NCBI GenBank assembly: GCA_963813315.1
Contig: CAWEYO010000017.1
Location: 124,001-188,000, forward strand
DNA length: 64,000 nt
Source: CAWEYO01 sp963813315
GTDB taxonomy: Bacteria > Pseudomonadota > Alphaproteobacteria > Rhizobiales > Rhizobiaceae
Direction: 5' to 3'
The position numbers and the translations under genes were made by a program. Below are positions 8,007 to 17,506 of the stretch, piece by piece (position 1 is the stretch's first letter; every line of letters starts with the position of its first letter). The notes below the pieces were generated by a model. It saw only the letters and a program-made list of their open reading frames with translations, had not been told where the DNA came from and made no database searches.

Positions 8007-10392
8007 TCAGCAATCGCTGGCTCGATGCCGGCGGCCCTTCCCCAGAGTGGTGAGCCTTTCAATGTAGGCGATGCCGATTTGCTCGTGCGCGAATGTCTCC
8101 ACGATTGCAAAGCGAAGGTCGTTTTGCAGGATAGCCAGGTTCAAGATGTCCGCGATGAACACCCTGAGCTCAAACACCATCGCGCTTTCGGCCAGATTCG
8201 CGAAAACAACGGTCGGTTCGGGGTTCTTCAGAACCAGGGGGTGGGAGCGCGCGATTGCAAGCAGCACCTCATGCACCCGCCTCGCGTCCGAGCCGTAAGC
8301 GACATTGACCGCAATGTCGAGACGGCCGAGCTTGTTGCGATGGGTCCAGTTTCCGACTGCCGAATTGATAAGCTCGGAGTTGGGAAGGATCACCGTCTGA
8401 CGCTGAAACGTTTCGATCTCGGTCGCCCTCACGCTGATCTTCTTCACTGTCCCGGACACGGCGCCGGCGACAATCCAGTCGCCGGCCTTAAACGGGCGCT
8501 CGGCAAGCAGGATCAGGCCGGACACGAAATTGGACACCACGTTCTGCAAGCCGAAGCCGATGCCGAGCGACAGACCGCCGGCGATCAGCGCCAGGTTCGA
8601 AAGGTCGATTCCGGCAGCCGAGACGCCAATCAGCGCGGCAATCGCCACCCCGGCATAGCCGACGATCGTGCGGATCGAATTGCGCACGCCGGCATCGACC
8701 TTGCCGCGAGCCATCACCGACCCGTCGAGCCAGCCCTGGAACCACCGGGTGATGAAATATCCGAAGGCGAAGACGAAAAGGCCCGTGAGCAGACCGACCA
8801 GCGAGAAAGAGACGGATCCTATCCTGATCTGCGTCGCAACTTTGTACACCCAAGCCGTGATGTCTCCCGGCTGGAATCCCCACAGGAAAAGGATAAGTGG
8901 CCCGCCGGCGATGAGGACGAGAACGTTGATCGCGATGCTGACGACAAGGCCGAGTTGATCGAGCGTGGCCTCGTCAAGGCTGAATCCGGTCCCGATGCGC
9001 CGGCCGAGCGCCGTGTTTGCGAAGGCGCCCTCCAGCGAGATCGCTCTCGCGGACAGGTACCCGATATACATCGTCGACAGGATCGCGCCTGTGATGACGA
9101 TCTGCGCCGACAGAAATCGTGCGAAACCGATGTAGCCGAGCAGCGCGGCCACGACAGTCAGCCCGCCCAGAAAGAAGAACGCAAAGCGAAGCAGCGGATG
9201 CCAGTGCTTCGGTTGTCCCTCTTCGTCTAAAAACGGTCTCGCCAGCCCGATCAGGATCACCGAAATGCCGGTCAGCACGGTGGTGACCAGGCTTTCGCCC
9301 ACGGTGAGCGAAAGTGGCGAGTTCGAGCACCCGGTAGACCGTGCTCAGGAAGCCGTCCAGGCCGGTGAAGACGGCGGTTGCCATGACCAGCCAAAGCAGG
9401 AGCCTGGCCGGACGTGTCTCGACCGCGATCAGCCGCCAGTTCGGGAGGCGCGGCGACAGGACGGCACTGCCGAGCCGATACACGAAGAAGACGATTCCGA
9501 TGACCTGAAAGAGCGCGGCCATCATCGTGCCGATGTCGCCTCGCAGCACTCCGAAATAATCGTAAAGCAGATACGTTACGGTGAAGAAGACGCCGACCGC
9601 GGCGGTCGGCAACAATGTCGACCAGAACGCGACCGAAAGGCGGCTGAGGTAGGAGGGACTTTCTACGGCCGCGTCGGCCTCGAACAGGCTGTCGAAAAGC
9701 CGCCGTCCTCCGATCAGCAGGACGCCGGCGGCAAGAAGCGCGAAGAAGGTGGCTGCAAGGACCGAGTTCAGCTTGAACCGGACGACAAACCGGATCCAAG
9801 ACGAAACGGTGTTGTAGAGTTCCATACTTTCGGCGGAAAACGCCTGGAAAACCTCACCGGCCAATGCGCCGCCGATGTCGTAGCGCTTCGTCAGCTGACG
9901 GGCGAACAAATCTCGCCGCATTTCGGCGATCCGGCTCAACAAGCCGCTGGTCCGGATGGAGAGGTTCTCAGCAACACCAAGAAGCGCGTTGATGTCCGCC
10001 TTCTCGGACGCAAGGTTCTGGCGCTCCTGGGTCACGACGGCCGGCTCGGCGGGCTGGTCGTTTCCCGCTACCGGCCCGATCTGATCCAGACGCGCATTGA
10101 TCTCGGCCAGCCTCGGCCTGAATGCTTGGCCGCTTTTTAATAGCGTGCTGCTGACTTCCTCCAGTTGCAGGCGGATATCGACGAGACGAGCGTCGTCCTG
10201 CGAATTGGAAGCAATGTCCTTTTCGAGATCGTCGATCTTTTTCGAAAGCGCCTCTACGGCCTTCTGCTGCTCGCCAAGGATGCCCGCATCTTCCTGGCCC
10301 GCCGCCTGCGCCAGCGCGCCGGACGGCAGCGCCGCAGCTGCAGCGAGCAGGAACAGGAGGGCGGCGATTCGCCGGAAAGCGGCAAGCAGCAT
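8007..10392 (-). CDS. DUF3772 / MscS-type mechanosensitive ion channel (frameshifted)
   Basis: Two abutting frames make one inner-membrane channel. The upstream part begins MLLAAFRRIAALLFLL (signal peptide), then a coiled DUF3772 periplasmic domain (AVEALSKKIDDLEKDI) and membrane helices to VLELAT near 9314. The next frame continues SLTVGESLVTTVLTG through the MscS pore helix (GLSLGIGFGLQNVVSNFVSGL) and the cytoplasmic domain (PFKAGDWI; VILPNSELIN). One extra base in a TTT run at about 9312-9316 explains the break. A second break near 8040 may exist: a neighbouring frame continues with a Pro/Lys/Arg-rich tail (QERKRSAAKPSPQP) to 7856 that looks like a natural C-terminus. Confidence 0.8.
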
Positions 10393-10613
10393 GATTATCG
10401 GGCGGCTCACGGGCCGGTCGCAACGGTTCGGCAAGTCAGAACAGGATCAGGTTTGTCATCTTGGACTCCTTTAAAGACGCCGGCCCGACGGGGCAAGCCG
10501 CCTCGGTTGAGGCGCAAGACGTCGGACATGCGAAAAGCCGTGGCGCAATATTGGCTTTGGCTTCCTCGACTGATCTATAGTGTGCGGCGGCGCTTCAAAT
10601 GGAATGACCGTAA

Positions 10614-11873
10614 ATGGCGGAATATTCGGCCTTTTCGCTGCTCAGAAATGCGTTCTCGGGAAACCGCGACTGGAAGCCGGCATGGCGAAAGCCGGACCCT
10701 AAACCGTTCTACGATGTGGTCATTATCGGTGGCGGCGGCCACGGGCTTTCGACGGCCTACTACCTGGCCAAGGAACACGGAATCACCAATGTCGCGGTGC
10801 TGGAAAAGGGCTGGCTCGGCTCCGGCAATGTCGGCCGCAATACGACTGCCGTGCGTTCCAACTATCTCCTGCCTGAAAACCTTCGCTTCTATGAGCACTC
10901 GATGAAGATGTGGGAGGGGCTTTCCCACGACCTCAACTACAACGTGATGTTTTCGCAGCGCGGGGTCCTTAATCTCGCGCACACACCCGCGCAACTCGAC
11001 GATTATGCTCGCCGGGGCAATGCGATGCGCCACGAAGGCATAGACGCCGAACTGCTGGCGACCGACCGGATCGCGCGCCTGGTCCCTGGACTTGATATGA
11101 CGCGTTCTGCGCGCTTCCCGATCGTTGGAGGTCTCATGCAATGGCGCGCCGGCACCGCACGTCACGACGCCGTCGCCTGGGGCTACGCCCGCGCCGCGGA
11201 CAGGCGCGGCGTCGACATTGTCGAGAATTGCGAGGTGACGGGCTTTCTTCGCGACGGTGACCGCATCACCGGCGTGGTGACCACGCGCGGCGAGATACGC
11301 GCGAAGAAAGTGGCGGTTGCGGTTGCAGGACATACCGGCCAGGTCATGAAGCTCGCCGGTGTCGAGCGGCTTCCGATCGAGAGCCACATCCTCCAGGCCT
11401 TTGTCTCGGAATCGCTGAAGCCGTTCCTCCACACGGTGCTGACCTTCGGCATGGGCCATTTCTATGCCTCGCAATCGGACAAGGGCGGCCTCATCTACGG
11501 AGGAGACCTCGATGGCTACAACAGTTACGCTCAGCGCGGCAATCTGCCCATCGTCGAGGAAGTAATGAGCGAAATGCTCGCCCTGTTTCCCAGTCTCGCA
11601 CGCGTGCGTCTGCTACGCTCATGGGGCGGCGTCACCGACATGTCGATGGACGGCTCGCCGATCATCACGACCGGCCCCCTGCCCGGAATGTATCTGAATT
11701 GCGGATGGTGCTATGGCGGCTTCAAGGCGACGCCTGTCTCGGGCCTGTGCTTTGCATGGACGATCGCCAAAGACCATCCGCACGAACTGAATGCGCCTTT
11801 CACGCTCGACCGGTTCCATCGAGGCATTGTCATAGACGACAAGGGCCAAGGCCCGACACCGAGGCTCCACTAG
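10614..11873 (+). CDS. soxB: Sarcosine oxidase subunit beta
   Basis: A 419-residue protein beginning MAEYSAFSLLRNAFSGN. It shows a Rossmann FAD motif (VVIIGGGGHGLSTAYYLA, residues 35-52) and TARHDAVAWG around His184, the position expected for the covalent FMN attachment of heterotetrameric sarcosine oxidases. It oxidises sarcosine to glycine with transfer of the methyl group to tetrahydrofolate, together with SoxA, SoxD and SoxG. It is first gene of the operon. Unusually, its stop codon (11871-11873) lies within the first bases of a 148-bp palindromic repeat that separates it from soxD. Confidence 0.95.
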   Translation: MAEYSAFSLLRNAFSGNRDWKPAWRKPDPKPFYDVVIIGGGGHGLSTAYYLAKEHGITNVAVLEKGWLGSGNVGRNTTAVRSNYLLPENLRFYEHSMKMWEGLSHDLNYNVMFSQRGVLNLAHTPAQLDDYARRGNAMRHEGIDAELLATDRIARLVPGLDMTRSARFPIVGGLMQWRAGTARHDAVAWGYARAADRRGVDIVENCEVTGFLRDGDRITGVVTTRGEIRAKKVAVAVAGHTGQVMKLAGVERLPIESHILQAFVSESLKPFLHTVLTFGMGHFYASQSDKGGLIYGGDLDGYNSYAQRGNLPIVEEVMSEMLALFPSLARVRLLRSWGGVTDMSMDGSPIITTGPLPGMYLNCGWCYGGFKATPVSGLCFAWTIAKDHPHELNAPFTLDRFHRGIVIDDKGQGPTPRLH

Positions 11874-12017
11874 GGTGTACTGGTATTCAGGTGATACCGG
11901 GTTGCAAATGGCGCTCTTCTGCGCTTCCGGTACTCACTTATCCAAACGTACGCTGCGTGCCGGTTCTCGAAACCGCCATTTTCGACTAGGCCTGACCTGA
12001 CTCTCAACACACCCTGG
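11870..12017. repeat. 148-bp imperfect palindromic repeat inside the sox operon
   Basis: The ends are ctagggtgtactggtattcaggt and the near-reverse complement acctgactctcaacacaccctgg. Inside are aatggcg/cgccatt arms and a gttctcgaaaccgcc segment. A second copy of exactly the same length lies at 26537-26684 with its interior in the opposite orientation. The repeat could fold into a long stem between soxB and soxD and so set their relative expression. Confidence 0.75.
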
Positions 12018-12035
12018 TAGAACCGGACATACCGA

Positions 12036-12338
12036 ATGTTGATCACCTGCCCATTTTGCGGCCCGCGCGACGTCTCCGAATTTGCCTACCAGGGCGACGG
12101 CAACCGAAAGCGCCCCGATCCTGCCACCACGGACCAAGTGGCATGGAATGCCTACGTTTACGATCGGCTAAATCCGGCTGGCGACCATAACGAGGTCTGG
12201 CAGCATTCGGGCGGCTGCCGCGCGCATCTGGCGGTTATCCGCAATACGCTCACTCACCAGATTTCGAGCGTCAGGCTTGCGCGCGACGCCGGCCACCGCA
12301 AATCGGACCGCCATCGCAAGAGCGGAAGTGCCGCATGA
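12036..12338 (+). CDS. soxD: Sarcosine oxidase subunit delta
   Basis: A 100-residue protein. Cys5 and Cys8 (CPFC) with His57 and Cys61 (HSGGC) match the structural zinc site of the delta subunit of heterotetrameric sarcosine oxidase. It starts 18 bases after the 148-bp repeat with only a weak ribosome binding site, and its stop overlaps the soxA start by four bases (12335-12338), so it is translationally coupled to soxA. The basic C-terminus (RKSDRHRKSGSAA) is normal for the family. Confidence 0.93.
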   Translation: MLITCPFCGPRDVSEFAYQGDGNRKRPDPATTDQVAWNAYVYDRLNPAGDHNEVWQHSGGCRAHLAVIRNTLTHQISSVRLARDAGHRKSDRHRKSGSAA

Positions 12339-15325
12339 GCCCGCGCAGAACCGATATTGGCGGGTTGGTCGATCGCCACCGCAGCATCCGCTTCAGTTTC
12401 GACGGCAAGCCCTACGCCGGACATCCCGGCGACACGCTGGCCTCGGCCCTGCTCGCCAATGGCGTCACCCTATTTGGCCGCTCGTTCAAATACCACCGCC
12501 CGCGCGGCGTGCTTACTGCCGGCATCGATGAGCCAAACGCGCTGGTTACCGTGCTCAAGGGCGACGTTCGCGAACCGAACATTCCGGCTACGCTTCTGGA
12601 GATCCACGACGGCCTGACCGTCGTCAGCCAGAACCGTTTCCCCTCGCTCGCCTTCGACACAGGCGCACTCAACCAGCTTGGCGGGAAAATGCTTTCAGCC
12701 GGTTTCTACTACAAGACCTTCATGGGGCCAGCCATCGGCCCGCTCAAGGGCACCCGCTTCTGGAGGTTCTGCGAATATTTCATCCGCCGCGCGGCGGGTC
12801 TCGGCCGCGCTGGCTTTGAAAAAGACCCGGCACGCTACGAGCGCATGAATGCGTTTTGCGAGGTACTCGTCGTCGGTTCCGGACCCGCGGGCCTGATGGC
12901 GGCAAAGGCAGCGGCCGAAAGCGGAAAGCGCGTCATCCTCGCCGAACTTGATCCACGCCTCGGAGGTTCCGCCAGGTGGTCGGGCGAGTTGATAGGCGGA
13001 ATGCCGGCTGCCGACTGGGTGGACACAACAGTCCGCGATTTGAAAGAACTCGCCAATGTTCGTGTGCTCGGCCGCACAACCGTCTGGGGATATTACGACG
13101 GCAACACGCTGGCAGCGCTCGAACGTGTTGGCGACCACAAGGACGCGCCCGGCAAAGGCGAGCCGCGTCACCGCCACTGGACGATCCGCGCCGGGACTGT
13201 CGTGCTGGCGACCGGCGCCTTCGAGCGTCCGCTGGTTTTTCCGGGCAACGACCGGCCCGGTGTGATGCTCGCAAGTGCGGCCGAGCGCTATGCCAATGAG
13301 TACGGTGTCTTGCCGGGACGAAGGATCGCGCTCTTCACCAACAATGACAGCGCCTACAAAGCTGTTCTCGTGCTGAAGGAGGCGGGCGCCGAGATCGCCG
13401 CCGTCGTCGACATGCGCGCGGAGATTTCCGGGGCAGCGCGTGCCGCCGCTCAATCCACTGGAGCGCGTTTGCTGACCGGTCATGCCGTGATCGCGACGGA
13501 AGGCGGCAGGCAACTCTCCGCCATCAAGGTTCAGGCATTCGATTGCGGAAAGGGAGTACTGTCCGGCGACCGGCTCAAAATCGGCGCCGACTGCCTCCTC
13601 GTTTCCGGCGGCTGGTCACCGGCGATCCACCTTGCGAGCCAGGCTGGCGCCAAGCCTGATTGGGATTCTTCCTTGCAGGCGTTCCTGCCCTCCGCGCGGT
13701 CTCGGGACTGGATCGGCGCAGGGGCCTTCAACGGCCGATTTTCCATCGCCGAGGCGCTTGTCGAGGGCGATGCGGCCGGACGCGAGGCAGCGGGTTCCGT
13801 CGGTCGCGGAGTGCCGCTCGCCGTCGAGGTTCGGGATTTTTCCTGCCAACCGGCTCCGGTTCTCGAGGTGCGGGCAAAGGGCAAGGCTTTCGTCGACTTC
13901 CAGCACGATGTCACTGCCGAGGACGTGCGTCTTGCGCATCGCGAGGGCTTCGTTTCGGTCGAGCATTTGAAGCGCTACACCACGCTTGGAATGGCAACCG
14001 ACCAGGGCAAGACCTCGAACATGGCCGGCCTGGCGATCATGGCGGAAGCGCTCGGCAAGACGATCCCTGATGTCGGCACGACCCGTTTCCGCCCACCCTT
14101 TTCACCGGTGTCGATTGGTTCGCTTGCCGCCGAACGCTATGGCGACGTCAAGCCCGAACGACTGACGCCGATGCACGACTGGCACGTCGAGCACGCCGCG
14201 ACCATGTATTCGGCCGGTCTCTGGTACCGTCCTATGATCTATGGCAACGCCGGCGAAACGGTCGAACAGGCCTATGTGCGCGAGGCGAAGGCGGTGCGCG
14301 AGACGGCCGGCATCGTCGATGTCTCGACTCTTGGAAAGATCGCGGTGCAGGGTCCGGATGCCGCCGAATTCCTCGACCGCGTCTATACCAACGTCTTTTC
14401 GACTCTCGCGGTTGGTAAGGCGCGATATGGGTTGATGTTGCGCGAAGACGGCATCGCGATGGATGACGGTACGACGTGGCGGCTGGGTGAACACGATTTC
14501 CTGATGACCACGACAACGGCGAACGCCGGCAAGGTGATGCAGCATCTGGAATACTTCCTCGATGTCGTGTGGCCGGAGCTGAAAGTTCATCTGACTTCCG
14601 TCACGGACCAGTGGGCGGGTGCGGCGATTGGTGGTCCAAAAGCGCGGGAGATCCTTGCCTCCTGCGTCACCGGTACTGCGGTCGACAACGAGGCGCTGCC
14701 CTTCATGGGCATCGTCCGGGGAGAAATAGCCGGCACGCCGGTGATGATCTGCCGCCTGTCATTCTCCGGTGAAATGGCGTTCGAGGTCTATTGCGGCGCC
14801 GGCCACGGCACGCATGTCTGGAAGACGCTGGTCGAGGCGGGAGAACCGTTCGGGCTGGTGCCCTACGGGCTTGAAGCGCTTGGCACGCTTCGCATCGAGA
14901 AGGGCCACGTCACCGGCGCCGAGATAGACGGCCGCACCACCGGGCGCGATCTCCATCTGGACTGGATGCTGTCGAAGAAAAAGCCCTTTATCGGCTCGAT
15001 GATGATGGATCGGGAAGGTCTGATCGCGGAAAGCCGCCTCATGCTGGTCGGCATCATGTCGCTCGACAATCGGCCGCTGAACGGCGGCGGGCATATCGTA
15101 GAGAAACGCGATCCCGGCGGGCCGCGCGGATCGATCGGCCATATCACGGCTGCGTGCTACTCGCCGGCGCTCGGCAGGTATATCGGCTTGGCGCTGGTGA
15201 AGGGAGGCAAATCGCGGCATGGCCAGCGAGCCTTTGTCTCCGATCCGTTGCGCGGGCGCTATGGACCGGTCGAGATCGTAAGTCACCACTTCTTCGACGC
15301 GCAAGGGAAGCGTATGCATGGTTGA
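12335..15325 (+). CDS. soxA: Sarcosine oxidase subunit alpha
   Basis: A 996-residue protein, usual length. The order is: an N-terminal 2Fe-2S-like fold domain without the cluster (SIRFSFDGKPYAGHPGDTLA), a dinucleotide-binding domain (VLVVGSGPAGLMAAKAAAES at about 172-191), a second pyridine nucleotide motif (GRRIALFTNNDSAYKAV), and a GcvT-like folate-binding C-terminal half (from about 620; FLDRVYTNVFSTLAVGKARYG; RIEKGHVTGAEIDGRTT). It carries NAD and forms, with SoxB/D/G, the cytoplasmic complex that makes glycine and methylene-tetrahydrofolate from sarcosine. It overlaps soxD by four bases and soxG by eight. Confidence 0.95.
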   Translation: MSPRRTDIGGLVDRHRSIRFSFDGKPYAGHPGDTLASALLANGVTLFGRSFKYHRPRGVLTAGIDEPNALVTVLKGDVREPNIPATLLEIHDGLTVVSQNRFPSLAFDTGALNQLGGKMLSAGFYYKTFMGPAIGPLKGTRFWRFCEYFIRRAAGLGRAGFEKDPARYERMNAFCEVLVVGSGPAGLMAAKAAAESGKRVILAELDPRLGGSARWSGELIGGMPAADWVDTTVRDLKELANVRVLGRTTVWGYYDGNTLAALERVGDHKDAPGKGEPRHRHWTIRAGTVVLATGAFERPLVFPGNDRPGVMLASAAERYANEYGVLPGRRIALFTNNDSAYKAVLVLKEAGAEIAAVVDMRAEISGAARAAAQSTGARLLTGHAVIATEGGRQLSAIKVQAFDCGKGVLSGDRLKIGADCLLVSGGWSPAIHLASQAGAKPDWDSSLQAFLPSARSRDWIGAGAFNGRFSIAEALVEGDAAGREAAGSVGRGVPLAVEVRDFSCQPAPVLEVRAKGKAFVDFQHDVTAEDVRLAHREGFVSVEHLKRYTTLGMATDQGKTSNMAGLAIMAEALGKTIPDVGTTRFRPPFSPVSIGSLAAERYGDVKPERLTPMHDWHVEHAATMYSAGLWYRPMIYGNAGETVEQAYVREAKAVRETAGIVDVSTLGKIAVQGPDAAEFLDRVYTNVFSTLAVGKARYGLMLREDGIAMDDGTTWRLGEHDFLMTTTTANAGKVMQHLEYFLDVVWPELKVHLTSVTDQWAGAAIGGPKAREILASCVTGTAVDNEALPFMGIVRGEIAGTPVMICRLSFSGEMAFEVYCGAGHGTHVWKTLVEAGEPFGLVPYGLEALGTLRIEKGHVTGAEIDGRTTGRDLHLDWMLSKKKPFIGSMMMDREGLIAESRLMLVGIMSLDNRPLNGGGHIVEKRDPGGPRGSIGHITAACYSPALGRYIGLALVKGGKSRHGQRAFVSDPLRGRYGPVEIVSHHFFDAQGKRMHG

Positions 15326-15905
15326 CGTTCTCTCGCCTCTAGCGCCGGTATGGAAGCCAGGTACGCACGGCAACATCGCCGACGGCATCGGTGTCGTGCT
15401 TACCGAAACACAGCCCGGTTCGATCGTCCAGCTCGCCGCGTGGCCCGGCGAAGAGAAGAACGTCATCGCTGCCGTCCAGGCGCTGACCGCCCTTTCGCTG
15501 CCGGATGGCGCCGGCGCCGGTGCGGCAAACGATACGCGCGCCGCGTTCGGTTTCGCACCTGGACGCTTCCTCGTCGTCGATCAGGCCGAAGGGCTTGCGG
15601 ACGAATTCTTGAAGGCCGTGACCTCCGATACGGGAACGGTGACCGACCTCTCGCACGGCCGCACGGCGCTTCGGATTTCCGGTCCCAGGAGCGAATGGGT
15701 GCTGTCGAAGTTTTTCGCTATCGACTTCGCGCAACCGGCCTTCTCGATCGGGTCGGGCATATCCACCGTTCATCACGATGTGTTCGCCCAAATCCAGCGC
15801 ACAGGCGCAGATCAATTCGACCTTTATGTCTTCCGCTCTTTTGCCCGCTCGTTCTGGAAGGCGCTCTGCCACGCTTCGGAAGAAGTGGGCTACGAGGTGA
15901 GTTGA
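15318..15905 (+). CDS. soxG: Sarcosine oxidase subunit gamma
   Basis: A 195-residue protein. The segment DLSHGRTALRISGPRSEWVLSKFFAIDF and the C-terminal DQFDLYVFRSFARSFWKAL are characteristic of SoxG. It is the last gene of the operon and overlaps soxA by eight bases. Its stop is followed within two bases by a (GTGAGTA)n hairpin region at 15907-16010 that likely marks the transcript end. Confidence 0.93.
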   Translation: MVDVLSPLAPVWKPGTHGNIADGIGVVLTETQPGSIVQLAAWPGEEKNVIAAVQALTALSLPDGAGAGAANDTRAAFGFAPGRFLVVDQAEGLADEFLKAVTSDTGTVTDLSHGRTALRISGPRSEWVLSKFFAIDFAQPAFSIGSGISTVHHDVFAQIQRTGADQFDLYVFRSFARSFWKALCHASEEVGYEVS

Positions 15906-15906
15906 A

Positions 15907-16010
15907 GTGAGTAGTGAGTAGTGAGTAGTGAGTAGAATTGATTCGTAAGGAGTTAGGTTACTGATACCCACTAAACCTAACTACTCACTACTCACTCACT
16001 ACTCACTACT
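15907..16010. repeat. GTGAGTA heptamer tandem repeat forming a long hairpin between convergent genes
   Basis: Four exact heptamers (gtgagta) at 15907-15934 are answered at 15981-16010 by the complementary ctactcactactcact series. An inner stem pairs agttaggt (15951-15958) with acctaact (15975-15982). The structure fills the gap between soxG and the convergent nitroreductase gene and overlaps the latter's stop codon. It could act as a bidirectional terminator, though it lacks a strong U-tract. Confidence 0.8.
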
Positions 16011-16716
16011 TACAAAACTTCACCCACTCTTCCAGCGGAGCGCGCTCGGTGCGCAAATTGTTCTCCGGCTTCGAGCTGTCCTCGTAGCCAAGTGCCATGC
16101 CGCAGACCACGATCTCCTCCGGCGGAATGTCGAGCACCGGCCTGATCTGGTTATGGTATGGTGCAAACGCGGCCTGCGGGCAGGTGTGCAGTCCCCTCGC
16201 CCGAGCCGCCACCATGATGTTTTGCAGGAACATTCCGTAGTCGATCCACGAACCCTGGTTCAAACGTCGGTCGATCGTGAAGATCATGCCGACAGGTGCG
16301 TCGAAGAATACGAAGTTGCGGTCATGCTGCTCGCGCATCTGGTGAACATCGCGCTTGCCAATGCCGAGCGTGCCATACAGCGCGAACCCGACGGCGCGCC
16401 GGCGCGCGTAGTATGGTTCGAAGAACTGGTCCGGATAGTATTTGTATTCGTCCCACTTCGCCTTTTCCGCGCGGATGCCCGAATTTAGTATTGCATCGGC
16501 GATCCGCTGTTTCACGGCGCCGCTGGTCACATAGACTCGCCATGGCTGCATGTTCGTGCCCGACGGCGCCCGTGCGGCCACGTCCAGAATGGCGCGGATG
16601 CTCGCTTCATCGACGGTATCCGGCAGAAAGGCGCGTACCGAGCGCCGCGAAACAATCGCCTCGTCGACAATCGCTGCCTCGTCTAGCGGTTCAGTTTTTT
16701 TGTTTCGTGAAAGCAT
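16006..16716 (-). CDS. Nitroreductase-family FMN oxidoreductase
   Basis: A 236-residue protein. The N-terminal IVSRRSVRAFLPDTV supplies the Arg residues that grip the FMN phosphate, and APSGTNMQPWRVYV, IDYGMFLQNIMVAARARGLHTCPQ and VVCGMALGYEDSSKPENNLRTERAPLEEW are the classic nitroreductase blocks. The family reduces nitro or quinone compounds using NAD(P)H; the natural substrate here is unknown. It is convergent with soxG and divergent from the XRE regulator gene. Confidence 0.88.
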   Translation of the reverse strand: MLSRNKKTEPLDEAAIVDEAIVSRRSVRAFLPDTVDEASIRAILDVAARAPSGTNMQPWRVYVTSGAVKQRIADAILNSGIRAEKAKWDEYKYYPDQFFEPYYARRRAVGFALYGTLGIGKRDVHQMREQHDRNFVFFDAPVGMIFTIDRRLNQGSWIDYGMFLQNIMVAARARGLHTCPQAAFAPYHNQIRPVLDIPPEEIVVCGMALGYEDSSKPENNLRTERAPLEEWVKFCK

Positions 16717-16865
16717 GGTCGTCTACCGAGTTTCGAGCTCCTGTCGCGGGCCGGAAGCACCTGGGTGCTGGATTTGCACGACCATTGGCCATCTCGCAAG
16801 CAAATCTTGGCCCAGGCCGGATTCCGCTTGAATTTTCGCCGCAGTTGGGGCTCCGTGAAAATCCG

Positions 16866-17481
16866 ATGGAAATTTTCATGAGCGCCATGTCCGTAGCGGC
16901 TGAAAGACACAGCGTTGACGCGCGCGCCGGCGACCGGTTGCTGGCGCGGGACCTGCGCGCCTTGCGCAAGGCGCGCGGTTTTACGCTCGCCGAACTCGCA
17001 TTGCAGCTTGGTCGCTCGGTCGGCTGGATGAGCCAGGTTGAGCGCGGTTTGTCGACGCCGTCGATTGCCGATCTGCGCGCTTTCGCCGACGCTTTCATGG
17101 TTCCGGTCAGCCTGTTCTTCGCTCACGAAACGCCGAACGATCACGAGCGCGGCGTCATCGTGCGGGCTGGCCGCCGACGATCACTCGGCACAAGCGGTTC
17201 GGGCCTCGTGGAAGAGCTTCTTTCACCCGATCTCGGCGGGAGCTTCGAAGTGCTGCGGTCGGTCTTCGCACCGGGGGCGGAGCTCGGGGCGACGGCGCAC
17301 CGGCCAACCGAGGAAGCCGGATACCTGGTCGCGGAAGTTCTTCGATATCGAGATCGGCGGCGTCTGGCACAACCTTTCAGCGGGCGACAGTTTCCGTTTC
17401 GAGAAGAAACCGTTCCGCTGGCGAAATCCAGGCACCGAGCCGGCGGTTGTCATCTGGGTGGTCTCGCCACCTGTCTATTAG
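16866..17481 (+). CDS. XRE-family regulator with C-terminal cupin (frameshifted)
   Basis: It starts MEIFMSAMSVAAERHSVD. An XRE helix-turn-helix follows (LARDLRALRKARGFTLAELALQLGRSVGWMSQVERGLSTPSIADLRAFA), then a cupin domain that reads correctly to EEAGYLV near 17330. Beyond that the cupin continues in the next frame (FFDIEIGGVWHNLSAGDSFRFEKKPFRWRNPG, ending VIWVVSPPVY at 17481). A one-base insertion (or two-base loss) near 17333 restores a normal family length of about 205 residues. It precedes the second flavoprotein by 25 bases, so control of amine demethylation is plausible. Confidence 0.78.
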
Positions 17482-17506
17482 AACCACAGACCGATAGGGA
17501 AAGAAA

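Noticed and set aside
7866..9230. 454-codon + strand frame
   Set aside because: It lies antisense to the MscS channel; its Asp/Arg/His-rich translation has no domain pattern and reflects GC-rich codon complementarity.
15907..16010. CRISPR-like array
   Set aside because: The units are 7 bases, contiguous and without spacers, so this is a tandem repeat/hairpin and not a CRISPR array.
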